Translations under genes and position numbers: made by a program
Assembly: GCA_051294375.1 (NCBI GenBank)
Contig: CM119269.1
Location: 14,519,918-14,583,917, forward strand
Direction of reading: 5' to 3'
Origin: Paraspadella gotoi
Lineage: Eukaryota > Chaetognatha
DNA length: 64,000 nucleotides
Part shown: in pieces, positions 53,604-64,000 of the stretch
Layout of the letters: each line of letters begins with the position of its first letter
How positions within the stretch are numbered: position 1 is the first letter of the stretch
Notes under the pieces: model-generated
Database searches by the model: none
What the model was told of the DNA's origin: nothing
What the model saw: the letters and a program-made list of their open reading frames with translations, nothing else

Positions 53604-56600
53604 AAAAAGAGTAATTTTTTAAAATTTGATATTAAGTGGCGCCATTTTTTTGCACATGACTTAATTTTTGTCATACTATGTTTCCGTAATATGTATCCTA
53701 AAAATTAACACCGGGATTATTTGTCGAACAACTCCTCCTTCAAAGTCGTTCCACTTTTTTTTTTCACCTTCTTTAATATCCCCGTCATTTTCTACGAATC
53801 CTTTCATGATTGATACGCAGATTAAGTCTTCCTTCGGCCTCTAACGCGGGCGATTTTCCCGTTATCGAGTGAATAATCCCTTCCGCTTCCCAGAAAAGCA
53901 GCGCCGCCACGATCCCGTGTCCGTCAAAAACGTTTAGCCCTTAAATCCCGTTCGCAATTGCGTCTTCGTCTTCGCCTCCCGAGCCCACGGCGCATCTTTT
54001 CCATTTTAGGCGCGAGATGAGCCTCCCTCGGTCGACGCGATTTGACGCAAATCCGATCCTTTCGCCTCCGCCATACCCCCCCTCCCTTCGACTAGGAGCG
54101 CGCGCGTCGGGATTAAATCCCGTTGAATGTTTGATTCCGAGAGGAAATGGTGATGATGCAAAAGGGGGTTCTGAGAGAGAGAGAAAGAGAGAGAGAGAGA
54201 GATAAAGAGGAGGGTGAGAGGTCGTCCGAGGAGGCGTCAGGACTAAAGGGAACAGAGAGAAAGACGGGTAAGTTCACCCGAGCAAAACGCAAACTAGTTG
54301 AGGAGAAAGAAGAAAATACCTTTAGCGAGGGGAAAACACACACAAACAGTGGGTCTCGACAATTGAATGGCGCGCGCAGAGGGAAGAAAAAAACCTCCGG
54401 GAATGAAGCTCGACGAATAGCGACGAAAAGTCGTGTTGAGGTGCGGCGCGACACGTTTTTAGGCAGGGGCGCACGCGAGTTTTTATCGACCCCGACCGAG
54501 CGCCTAATTTTTTGCAATGGAAAACGACATGGTCCGAGACGGAGAGACAAGGCGAGGACGACTGGGACGAGCGAGAGAGAGAAAGATGGAACGAGAAAAG
54601 AGAGTTTCGACTTTCGGTTTGTCACTTTGGGTTTCGTTTGTCGTTTCGCTGCCCTTCTCTCTCTTACGTCATTCGTTGACGTCGCGCGAAAAATTCACGC
54701 GACGCGCGCTCCGCGACATTGTCCTTCCCCCGTGACGATTCGTCCGCTTTTAGCCTCGGATCGTCATTGCCGGGTATTCTCAATTGGATCAAGTGTCGAG
54801 ATTCAGGCGCTAAAACTTGCGACGAATCCCGCCGCTTTTATTTTCTTTTTTTTCGCCTCTTCGCTTGGTGGGTGGGCGTGGCTCGGGCTTTGACTTCTTT
54901 CTCCTCCGTCTGTGGTTTCAGCTAATGAGAGCTTCAGAGTTGATTGGATTGGATAAAAAAATAGGATGACTGCAGTGGTTGGTGTGGGGGGTGAAAGGTG
55001 GAATCTTGGAAGAAGAAATTTCTCGTTTCGCTTAGAGAAGATTATATTACAAGGGTTTTTATATTTTAATTACAGTAGAATTTCTGGTATCAATAGAATA
55101 GTGCTCATATTACGTACTTATTCGAGTGTGTCTATTTTAACATTTTTTTGACTATATTTTTAAAAAATGGGGGTCAAAGAAACATTTTTTAACACTGACT
55201 ACGCAGTCAATGTGAATGTCAAATATTTGAACTTCGATTTCTTTATGAGTTGAATTAATTATGAGTTGTCTTTCATGCGCTGAATCTTGACATGAAAAAT
55301 GAATTGCGAAAAGCAAGCGACTGTCTAATTTTTTTTTTAATATTGCCACTAAATTATAATTAGTTATTTAAGATATCTTATAAAAAATAATATTTTGGGC
55401 TTATTATTCCTCAACGAAAAGAATCGCTCTAATATCAATCACAAAAACTACGAAAAAAAATAATCAGGACCGTTTGTCTTCGAAGATAAACTGTTTGGGA
55501 CAAAATGAGTCATTACATTTTTTTATGACCACTGCGTTCGAATAAAAAATGAGATTTATGTTCTTTCTGCATTAGGCTAATGATTAGATGTTTTCGTTCC
55601 GCTTGATGGCATTTGGCTTGCCAAGTATTTGGTTCAATATAATGATTAATAAAATAATGTTTGTAATACTAACACAAATTTTTTATCCCGAACGAAAATG
55701 ATTTGACTGTGCTTTCTGACGAGGCGATTTGTGTTTGAGATGAAGTCACAAATCTCATACGTAATGCCAGAGGGAGGGGCGCGGACGTCAAGGATTATCG
55801 CGAACGAGATTGTGAGGCAGGATATCCGCCCAAATGTTCTTTTAGCTTGGCCTATAAATTTAGGAGGCGACCGCAGTCATTCTTCACATTATTAAAGTGA
55901 AATGTCATTAACGATTTTCATAATTTTCAATTTGCGTAGTAACCTTGTCTTAGTATTTTTAGTTATAAAAAAAAATTAAAAATAAAATACTTTTATTATA
56001 AAAAAAGATAAGAAAAAGTAAAGTGATACTGTATACTCTGTGTATACTGTATAGCCTAATGCACAAAATGTTGAACAAAATTTGCCATTATTTGGAACGA
56101 TTTTGGCATTTTTTTATTATTTACATAATAACTTTTGTATCATTTTTTTTTAATGGTACGAAGAAATCGTCTCTTTTATATAATCTTTTCGGGTCTGTAA
56201 TTGTTCTTCGGTCATTTGGCGCCGGCTCGGCGAAAGTCTTAACGGTGATCCTTCAAGGTCACTCCTTTCTCCTTTCGTATCCTTCCTTCACTTTTCCTCC
56301 GTTCCTCCTTTGCACTCTCTCTGGGGCTCCGTGGACGAAAAGGGGGGTCCGTTGCAACATCATCTATCTAACGTCCAGTCAAGAGGAAATCTGCCTCCAT
56401 TCAACGGATTCGTCTCCATGATTCGTGTCTCGATTCAAACAGCAAAAAACGTTGGGAATCCCTTTTCACTCATTCAGTCATTGTGTCGTCGCCCCGGCTT
56501 TCCTTTCAGCTATCGAGATAAGCTCTGATACCGAGACCGAGGCAAAGCATTTTTTTCTCCCCTTTATTTTCCTTCCCAATCTCAGTATTTTTTTGTTCTA

Positions 56601-56852
56601 AGTGATGGATGTGGGGCTCCAGAAATTAGTATAGATTTTCTTGGCAATTTGTTGACTTGGAATTTTTTAAAGAGTGTAGTGAGATGGAGCTCATCTATCA
56701 TTTTAAAACTAACGTAGAAATTGTGGATTGAAGATAAGCTGAATAAGATATGTCAAGAATGATAAAAAAAGTTGAACTACTTAGGAGGCTTTAAATCTCT
56801 CGGTCGCATATCCCATTTCTAAATTATTCTTCTCCGCTCTTTACTTTAGGGA

Positions 56853-56857
<5 letters not shown>

Positions 56858-56894
<37 letters not shown>
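56858..56894 (+). repeat. (GA)n microsatellite
   Basis: About 18 GA units in non-coding DNA. Confidence 0.9.
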
Positions 56895-56899
<5 letters not shown>

Positions 56900-58208
56900 A
56901 AAGCCAAACCTAGATCTATGTGAAATGTTAATTTAATTTAGAACGGTGAATCTATATTCTACAATTCCCGATATATATATTTATATATATATATATACAT
57001 TCTATAGTAAATTTTATACTTTTTTAGAATCGGAAATAGCAAACAACTGCTCCTGATTGAGTGGTATTCTTTTTGGACTTTAATCACCAGGCGAAGACAA
57101 ACGTCACGAAATTCAGGCAGAAACTCCAATCGCATTTCCCATCCATTTGATTCCATTTCCTTTCCTCCTGATTCCCTTTCCGCTGTTTCAACGTTGATTT
57201 GTCACAGACACAGCCGTTAATCAATGAGAGGTTCATCAAAAGGTGTGTCTTTTAGATAAAAATCGTAATTTAACCGAGACGACCGTATACAAATGTACAA
57301 TATTAAAAATCATTTTAAAAATTTTTAAAACGTGTATTTCGTTAAGATAGGATGTGAGGTTCAAATTCGCCTATTTTTATCTTGGTTTCATTTTAGAAAC
57401 GTTCAAAACAAACAATCACCTGTTCCAACGATTTCTAATTCCTCGTTGGTTATTTCCAAGTTTTGCACCATTGGTGACGTTGGAACTTTCTCTAACCGGG
57501 CGTATCTAATTTTTCCTGATGGGCAACAACGTTGATTGACCTAAAGCAACAGTATTATTATGAGATTGATACGTGCTTATTGTCTACGAATTTGCAATCG
57601 CTTTCTTCACCCATATCCATTATTCACCCAGTTCCCTTATTGCACCCACATCGTCTTTCTCTTTTTCTTGTTTTTCTCTTTTACCTTCGGGAATTGGTGA
57701 AAGTCAAAATCCTGGGTTAGGCTTAAAGGTGAATCGAGGGCATTAGTTGTTCCTTGTGATGAGATGGAAGGTAGAGACCAAGAAGAAGCGGAATTTCTTT
57801 TTGCCGGGGGGATTGCAAATAAAACAACTCGGTAGATGACATTAAAATTGTTAAGCTTAGGTGTTACGACTAATGCGGATTGCAGAATGCCCCTGAATGA
57901 CCGTAATTAATAATATTAATGGTATATCCGGTATATCCGGTATATTGATGGTATATCCGTGAAAACCGAGAACATAAAATTCAAATTGTCGGCTTTTACG
58001 ACCACCTAATAAAACATTACGACCAAGTTTATTCAAAAAAACATTCTTTTCTCCTCGAAATCGCGGTGCCGTGTCATATCTGCGCGAACGAATAGCCCCT
58101 CTCGCTGGAGGATTCGATTCGCATTAAACACGAAGAAAAAAAATCGTATATCAAACAATAATGGCGCCTCCTTCTCTCTTCCGGAGAGGAGGAAGAACCG
58201 TTTGAGGT

Positions 58209-59129
58209 TTAATTGCAATCCCCGTGCCTTTTCATCCGTCGCGTGCGAATGGCCGTCGTCGTCGTCGCCCCGTAGGGAGATTTTCTTTCCAAGAAATGAT
58301 TCCGTCTGGCGCTCGCTTGCTTCTCCCGACGTTCGTTGTTGTTATTGTAGGCGATTGGCGTCGGGTATTGTTGTCGCGCACGGTTGTCACACTCCTCATA
58401 GCCTGTCTTCATCTCGAGCCGGGCATGGCATTCGTCTAAGCTCGGAGCTTCCGCGCTCCAGGGAAGAGACTTGGATTTGATTCTCTTCGCCGACCACTGC
58501 GGGAGCTGTGGCGGGGGCAGACCTCGTTTCTTGGAATCCCTCGTTTCCTCGTCGGCGCCCGACGACGCCGAGGTCTTCCCATTTAGACCGGAACGAAATT
58601 CGTCATCCTTTTCCGGCGGCGGTGGCCACCATCTACCGACCTCGCGGTGTCTCGAAGGCGGCGGAGGCAATGGAGGCGGGGTTCGCTCGTGCAAGTCAGT
58701 CGGGGAAGGTCGCGGGTATATGTCGGACAGGGGCAGATCGAAAACGATGCGCATCTGCAGACGAGGTGAGGGATGGCGTGGTTGAACTCGGCGAGGAGGC
58801 GGGGCCGGCGGTGCGGGCGGCCGAGCCCCGGCGCCGGGCGATGAGATACCGAGTCGAAGGGAGGACGAGTCATTAAGTCGAAGGGGAGGAATAGATTCGG
58901 CGCTCGGGAACAAAAGGAGATTGGAGGAAAAATTCAAACGTTCGGGAAAGTTTGTTAAGCGAGATACTCTTCCTTCGTCGCCGGCAGGTGTAATAAAAGC
59001 GGCGTCCCGGGTCGAAATGGAGTGAGAGAGGAACCGGAGCGAAGACGACGAAGGGATGAAGCCACAGGAGAGAGGGGAGACTATCGACGCGGGCGGCGAG
59101 GTGGGTGAAGCGGGGGTTGAGGCGGACAC
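58209..59129 (-). CDS. Doubtful GC-rich open frame
   Basis: A 306-codon minus frame starting MSASTPASPTSPPASIVSPL, Pro/Ser/Arg-rich, in a GC-rich island of about 0.9 kb. The opposite strand is also open for more than 100 codons in two frames, and no domain is recognisable. It may be a first exon or CpG-rich promoter region of a minus-strand gene, possibly the CD225-like gene, but I see no convincing donor. Confidence 0.2.
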   Translation of the reverse strand: MSASTPASPTSPPASIVSPLSCGFIPSSSSLRFLSHSISTRDAAFITPAGDEGRVSRLTNFPERLNFSSNLLLFPSAESIPPLRLNDSSSLRLGISSPGAGARPPAPPAPPPRRVQPRHPSPRLQMRIVFDLPLSDIYPRPSPTDLHERTPPPLPPPPSRHREVGRWWPPPPEKDDEFRSGLNGKTSASSGADEETRDSKKRGLPPPQLPQWSAKRIKSKSLPWSAEAPSLDECHARLEMKTGYEECDNRARQQYPTPIAYNNNNERREKQASARRNHFLERKSPYGATTTTAIRTRRMKRHGDCN

Positions 59130-61336
59130 GGTGAAGCTTTGCTCGGGAAAATCATTAAAAAGAGGAAACGCGTCTATCTAGAATATTCCGTCTCGCGCCG
59201 TGCTGACGCTTCTGTCGTGCCGGAAAAAAAATCGCTCTTGCGAGAATATAGTTCCAAGGTCATCGCTTGAACCATAATAAGGCGTCGAGGGACCTTTCGA
59301 TCCGCCTCGGTAGTAGCTCGCTGCATACCAATTTCACTTCGCGCCTAACCTTTACATTCGGTGGATAGAAACGAATTTGGACTTTCGAAGATCCACCCAA
59401 AAAAAGATAGCTTCGATAACGGGAAGAGTAAGTGAAAGCGAGTCAGAGAGACGGAGAGAGAGAAGAAGACAGTTCCATTCTCGTGAGATATAATTTTTTT
59501 TTTCTCTTCGTCCGGGCTCGACAGCCTTCCGGCTAGGAGTAGAGAGACTCCATTTGTGGAGGAATTATGTCAAAGATATGGTTGGGGAGTTCTGGCTCCA
59601 CGTCAAAGAGTATTTTTTTTCTCTCGCCCTTGTCGGATTCGCTTTTCCGCTCCCTTCCGACGCCGGTTGCGGTCGGGACGAGCCGAGATATGTTCGTTCC
59701 CTTTAATGATGCATGTTCGCGGATGGGCTCGCCGTTCGAGGCACATTACGCTCTGAGAGGAAAAAAGTTTAGACTAACTTGGAGGTCGGGGCATCATCGA
59801 TAAGAAGCAGTCTAGTGATGGCATTTTTTTCATATTTTTACAATTTGTTCTACGAGAAACTGGTGCGTTTTTAGCCTTGGCTCCGAAAGTCTTACGCATT
59901 GGTCGCACATCATAGCTAAGGATAATTTTATTACCATCTTTTACTTTTTTTTAGTTTATCGTACTGAAGGAGGAAAAAATCGGCCCCATTTTTGTATATT
60001 ATTATCTAATATTATTATTATTAGTCTTTTATTATCTATTTTCTAACCTTAAAATTATTCTTGAAAAGTAAAACAAGAAATGAACATTAATGGTTTATTT
60101 ATATAGATTTATTTTGAAACAAAGTCAAGTTTTAAAATATCAGAAACTGTTTGTTTTTGCGTTCATATAATTGTTTTTGGCATAATGTCACATTTCATCA
60201 GCGCGAGTGAACAAACTTCAAAAAATCATAAAAACACATCACATTACGCCTGAAACTTATAGGCAGAAATAAAAATTTTTGTTGCACAATAAAAAAGTTC
60301 TTGCTGATACGATATGACAGCAAAAAGAAAGGAAAACTACCAACCAGTTATAAAAATACGACATTGTGTAAGATTGGCTTACTAATTAGAGATAATAAAA
60401 ACATTTTCTTATTTCTACGCCAATGTATTTTATATATAAAAGTATTCATATAAATGTCAGCGCGCGGTTATGTGCTTTCGAGTTTTCGTAAGCATGTATG
60501 TACCTGTGTTCACTGCACTGTTCAGTGCACCTAAGAGCCGGAAAGTTATTGAATTATTGTGCTAATTTAAAGAGTGAAGAACATTGCATCTATTGTTTTT
60601 AAAAGTAAAAAAAGTTTGTTGAAAAAATTATATATGGGTTGATAGCTTTCTTAACTTTAATTGGTCACAACGTCCTAGCCGAACTTGACCTTTTAAAACA
60701 TTTTCGAAATGTTAGCGTAGAAATCCTGGGCCTCTTTTCCCTTTACCTCCGCGTCGCTGGAGATTACAAACGACGAAAAAAACGCGATGGCAAAATCGTT
60801 TTCCGATGCAAAAAAAACAAGTAAAGAAATGAGAAACTGTTGCGTAAAAGTGAAGAAAGAAAAAAAAAACGTTCGTTCGCGTCCGTCACTTGTAGCGGGA
60901 CGAAGCGTGGAAGGAATGAGGAGTTGAACTTTGGAAAGACGTGAAACGAGAGAAGAAAGCGTTGCGCCGAAGAGAGAGAGCGAGACATAAAGAGAGAGAG
61001 GAGTGCGAGCCAGAGAGAGAGAGAGCGAACGAGACCGAGTGAGGGGAGAGAAAGAGAGACGAGCGTTGGCGTCCCATCATCAGGGTCGCCCTCTTTCTCT
61101 CCCACTTTCCGACACTCGTTCCTCGTTTGTCCAAATCACCCTTTGACTCCCGGAGATGGCACTGGTGGCAAGATTCTATGGCACCGACCCAAAATACGGC
61201 TGGCCGGAAGTGGCAACCTAAGGGACGTAAACACGGAAGTGAGAGTGAAGAGAGAGAACGAGAGATTTCCTCGCGACGGGATAAGGAAAGACTGGGGAGT
61301 TGGGCGCGCTGGAGACCCAAGGATGGAAGAATTCGA

Positions 61337-61340
<4 letters not shown>

Positions 61341-61381
<41 letters not shown>
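61341..61381 (+). repeat. (GA)n microsatellite
   Basis: About 20 GA units; source of the Arg/Glu and Ser/Leu open frames around it. Confidence 0.9.
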
Positions 61382-61389
<8 letters not shown>

Positions 61390-63225
61390 AAAATACTCGT
61401 CGCTCTTCTCATAAGAACGAAGAGCAACGGGAGGAAGAGGAGGAAATACGATGGAAAGATGGGTTCTGGCTAATAACTTTTTGCTGGAGAGGTGGCGAGC
61501 AATTCTACCGCGAATGATGGGGGGAAAAAGGCGAGAGAAATTGCTATCGATTGAATGAGAGGACTTTGGAACCGTCGCCATTTGTAGTTTGAAAAATTTA
61601 GCCCTGAGTCGATATACAATGAAAGAATTTTTAAGCCGGTGGATGATCGAGCTTTGATAGTCTGGAAAATCCTTCCCGGAATCGGTTTTCGATTTGGACT
61701 CAAAATCTAGAGTGGTTGGGTAATTTTTTTTCTTTCTTTTTTTTGATGAAAAAATTAAATGAGGGATAAAATGAGAAAAAGGGGAAACTTAATTTTGTTG
61801 TTTGGGACATCGTAGTCGATTTTGAGCAATGTAACTAGTTATGACGACACTAACTATTAATTAATTCATTTTGTTTCGCTGATAACATATATAGTAAGGT
61901 GGGTCTTAAATTAATATTTATAAAAAATTAAAACAGTTTACAATAAATATTTTTTATCCTTACATAACTAATTTGATTTATTATATTTTAAATTAATTTA
62001 TTTTATTCACACATAGAAATATTTTAATATTTAATAATATATAAAAAATTATTAAAACTTTTTTCAATTTATATTTTTAAACGGTTTCTGATAAAGATTA
62101 AAAAGTTAGATAAAGGTTAATGTTATAATTTTTAAGAATTTTAATTATAAATGAATAAAAAAGAAAAAAAAGGGAAAAAAATTTTATTTTCTTTATTCAG
62201 TAAATTTAAGTTTTTATTAATTATTACAAACAAATCATTAAAATTTTAAAAAGTTTTTTTAAGTTTTATCTAACTTTTTAAGCTCTATCAGAATCCAATA
62301 AAAAAATAAAATTGTAAATTTTTTTGGGTGATATTATATAGTAAATTGTATTATTTAAAATGTTTTCCATGCATTTAAATATAATTGTTTTCTATTTTTA
62401 TGATCATTTTAATAATATTTATACCGGACTACTGCTAGTTTGCAACCTGTTCCGCCTTAATATATAGGTAAGGAGGGGGTGGGGCTAAACAGGAAAAAGC
62501 GAAAAGCGGCGTTGTCGGGAAGCGACGAAGGTCACTTTAATGTTTCGCCGATGAGTTTTACTGCCTCCTCGTCGCTACCTGTTTAAAAAAAAGTAAGTCT
62601 CTCCTTGGGGAGTAGTTTTAAAAAATATTCGGGAAGTTGATTCGATTTTCAACATTTTTCCTCATGTTAAACCAAATCCTTAGCTGAAAATATAGTAGTT
62701 TCATGGCTATTTTTCATATAGTATTGCATCGAGGATATTGATCACTTAATTGACTTTCAAGCTCTGAAAGTAAAAAAAAGTTTTTTTAAACCGTTTTAAT
62801 TGCTCGAATCTGGCTTTTCTTCCTAATTTAAGGATCAAAGATGCAACAGGGATCATTGCCTGTCGCGATTTATAACAACCTCGTTGAAAAGAGATTAGAG
62901 AAATGAAGTGCCCATTAATTTTTGAGGAAGATTCATCGCCATACCATTTTAAAATTCCGCTGGAGTTTAATGAGATTAGGTGGGGGGAACCCGAGACAAG
63001 AGAGCGAGGGAGGGAGAGAGACAGAAAGTTTGTTACCTTTGCTTGAAAAGGATCGCTTCATTTATGGATTTCGCACTTTCCTAATTATTCTTGGTAAATT
63101 AAATCACGGGACAAAAATGATTTTAAAAGTTGACGTATTACATTTGCCTCGGGCAAAACTGTGGGTCATTCATCTTTCCCCACTGCTCGGAATTGAAAAC
63201 CGTTCATCGACTTTGGAGTTGATGA

Positions 63226-63227
<2 letters not shown>

Positions 63228-63281
<54 letters not shown>
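63228..63281 (+). repeat. (CT)n microsatellite
   Basis: About 27 CT units near the right end of the window. Confidence 0.95.
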
Positions 63282-63285
<4 letters not shown>

Positions 63286-64000
63286 CTCTCTCTCCCCTCA
63301 AGAAATCGCCTTCTTCATCGAACAACGTTACCGCCGCGCGCCGCCAGTTAGCCTCGCGGATTCCGTAGTAACACTTCCGGCTCTTTTCTTTTTCCTCATC
63401 GAATGAGCAGCATTCATATGCGCATACTAAACGGCGAAAAAACCCGCGCCGGGCTCGGGGTATTGTTGAACAGTGGCGCCGAACAACGGCTCCTTAGGCG
63501 CTTCGTCGCGGCTTCTGTGACTTGGCGTTTCCAAGGAAACTGGCGCGGTGCCTTGGCAAATAAATTTTCGCGCGTCTTCGCGTCTTTTTCTTTTGCTACA
63601 AAAAAGAGTGGGAAAAAAGACAGGAAAGGGAAAGGGGGGAGAACCAACCGGAAACAAGAATTACAGTCGATTTTAAAAAGCGAAATCTCTGGAGGAAGAG
63701 AGAGAAAGGGAGCAAAAAGAGGCAGACAAAGAGAAGAAAAAGAGATAGGACGAGACGAAATTAGAAGCGGACGGCGTGAAATCCGCGACCTACGTAACGT
63801 CCTTCGCTGAATCGTTGATGCCGACTCGTAGGCATTTCCTCATACGAGGGCAGATGAACGATAGAGGGGTGTAGAAGGGGGGCGCGGTCTTCGCCGTCAT
63901 CGCGCGTCAGATCCGACTATTCTCGCCAGATTCCTGATGATATCTTTCAGTTTCCCTTCTCTTCACCCCATCTTTCTCTCTCTTTCTGTGTCAGTTTCTT

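Larger units (their letters stand above)
52832..58208. other. Intergenic or intronic stretch, no supported gene
   Basis: AT-rich sequence with a GC-rich part at 53.8-54.9 kb containing a (GA)n run. There, overlapping open frames on both strands are Arg/Glu or Ser/Leu low complexity. Tandem GGTATATCC units lie at about 57921-57958. The hammerhead-like repeat at 53.6 kb is listed separately. Confidence 0.55.
59130..64000. other. No supported gene
   Basis: AT-rich sequence with (GA)n at 61.34 kb and (CT)n at 63.23 kb. Open frames near 61.1-61.6 kb and 63.4-63.8 kb are low-complexity Arg/Glu/Ser sequence without family resemblance. Confidence 0.55.

Noticed and set aside
54147-54893. 248-codon plus-strand open frame
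   Set aside because: It starts in a (GA)n run giving Arg/Glu repeats, overlaps an equally long minus frame, and shows no domain or splice context.

Overview
The window looks like genomic DNA from an animal, most likely an arthropod. Coding sequence lies in short GC-rich exons with GT-AG boundaries inside AT-rich introns full of dinucleotide microsatellites. Two conserved metazoan families are recognisable: a GDNF-receptor-alpha-like protein and tubulin polyglutamylase TTLL4. The species cannot be named from the sequence. Four N runs and many single-base homopolymer indels suggest a lightly polished long-read assembly.

Layout: (1) 2-1411 (+) is a long acidic, repeat-rich open frame. It is either the last exon of an upstream gene or a 5' exon of the next one. 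(2) 3129-17883 (+) is a GFR-alpha-like receptor gene (Gfrl). Its exons give one continuous frame of 633 residues ending in a short hydrophobic tail. (3) From about 33.7 to 39.57 kb (+) lie 16 exons of a TTLL4-like gene. They encode a disordered N-terminal part of about 880 residues and only the first conserved block of the enzyme core. The catalytic exons are not found in the window. (4) 49390-52624 (-) is a five-exon gene for a long Gln/Asn/Ser/Gly-rich protein ending in two membrane segments that resemble the CD225/dispanin (IFITM) fold. It may lie inside a TTLL4 intron.

The dominant structural feature is a direct tandem duplication. About 14.9 kb (9390-24264) is repeated as about 14.5 kb (24266-38758) in the same orientation. 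It carries the last four Gfrl exons and nearly all TTLL4 N-terminal exons. The copies differ mostly by small indels. Copy 2 keeps nearly all exons in frame and copy 1 does not. I read this as a probable assembly duplication (unmerged haplotypes or overlapping contig ends). In that case the true order is Gfrl exons 1-8, then exons 9-12, then TTLL4 exons 1-16.

The rest is intronic or intergenic: (TC)n/(GA)n arrays, polypyrimidine tracts, minisatellites and tRNA-like SINE candidates. At 49.9 and 53.6 kb there are two related repeats containing hammerhead-ribozyme-like motifs of the kind carried by Penelope-like retroelements. From 53.7 to 64 kb I see no convincing gene.
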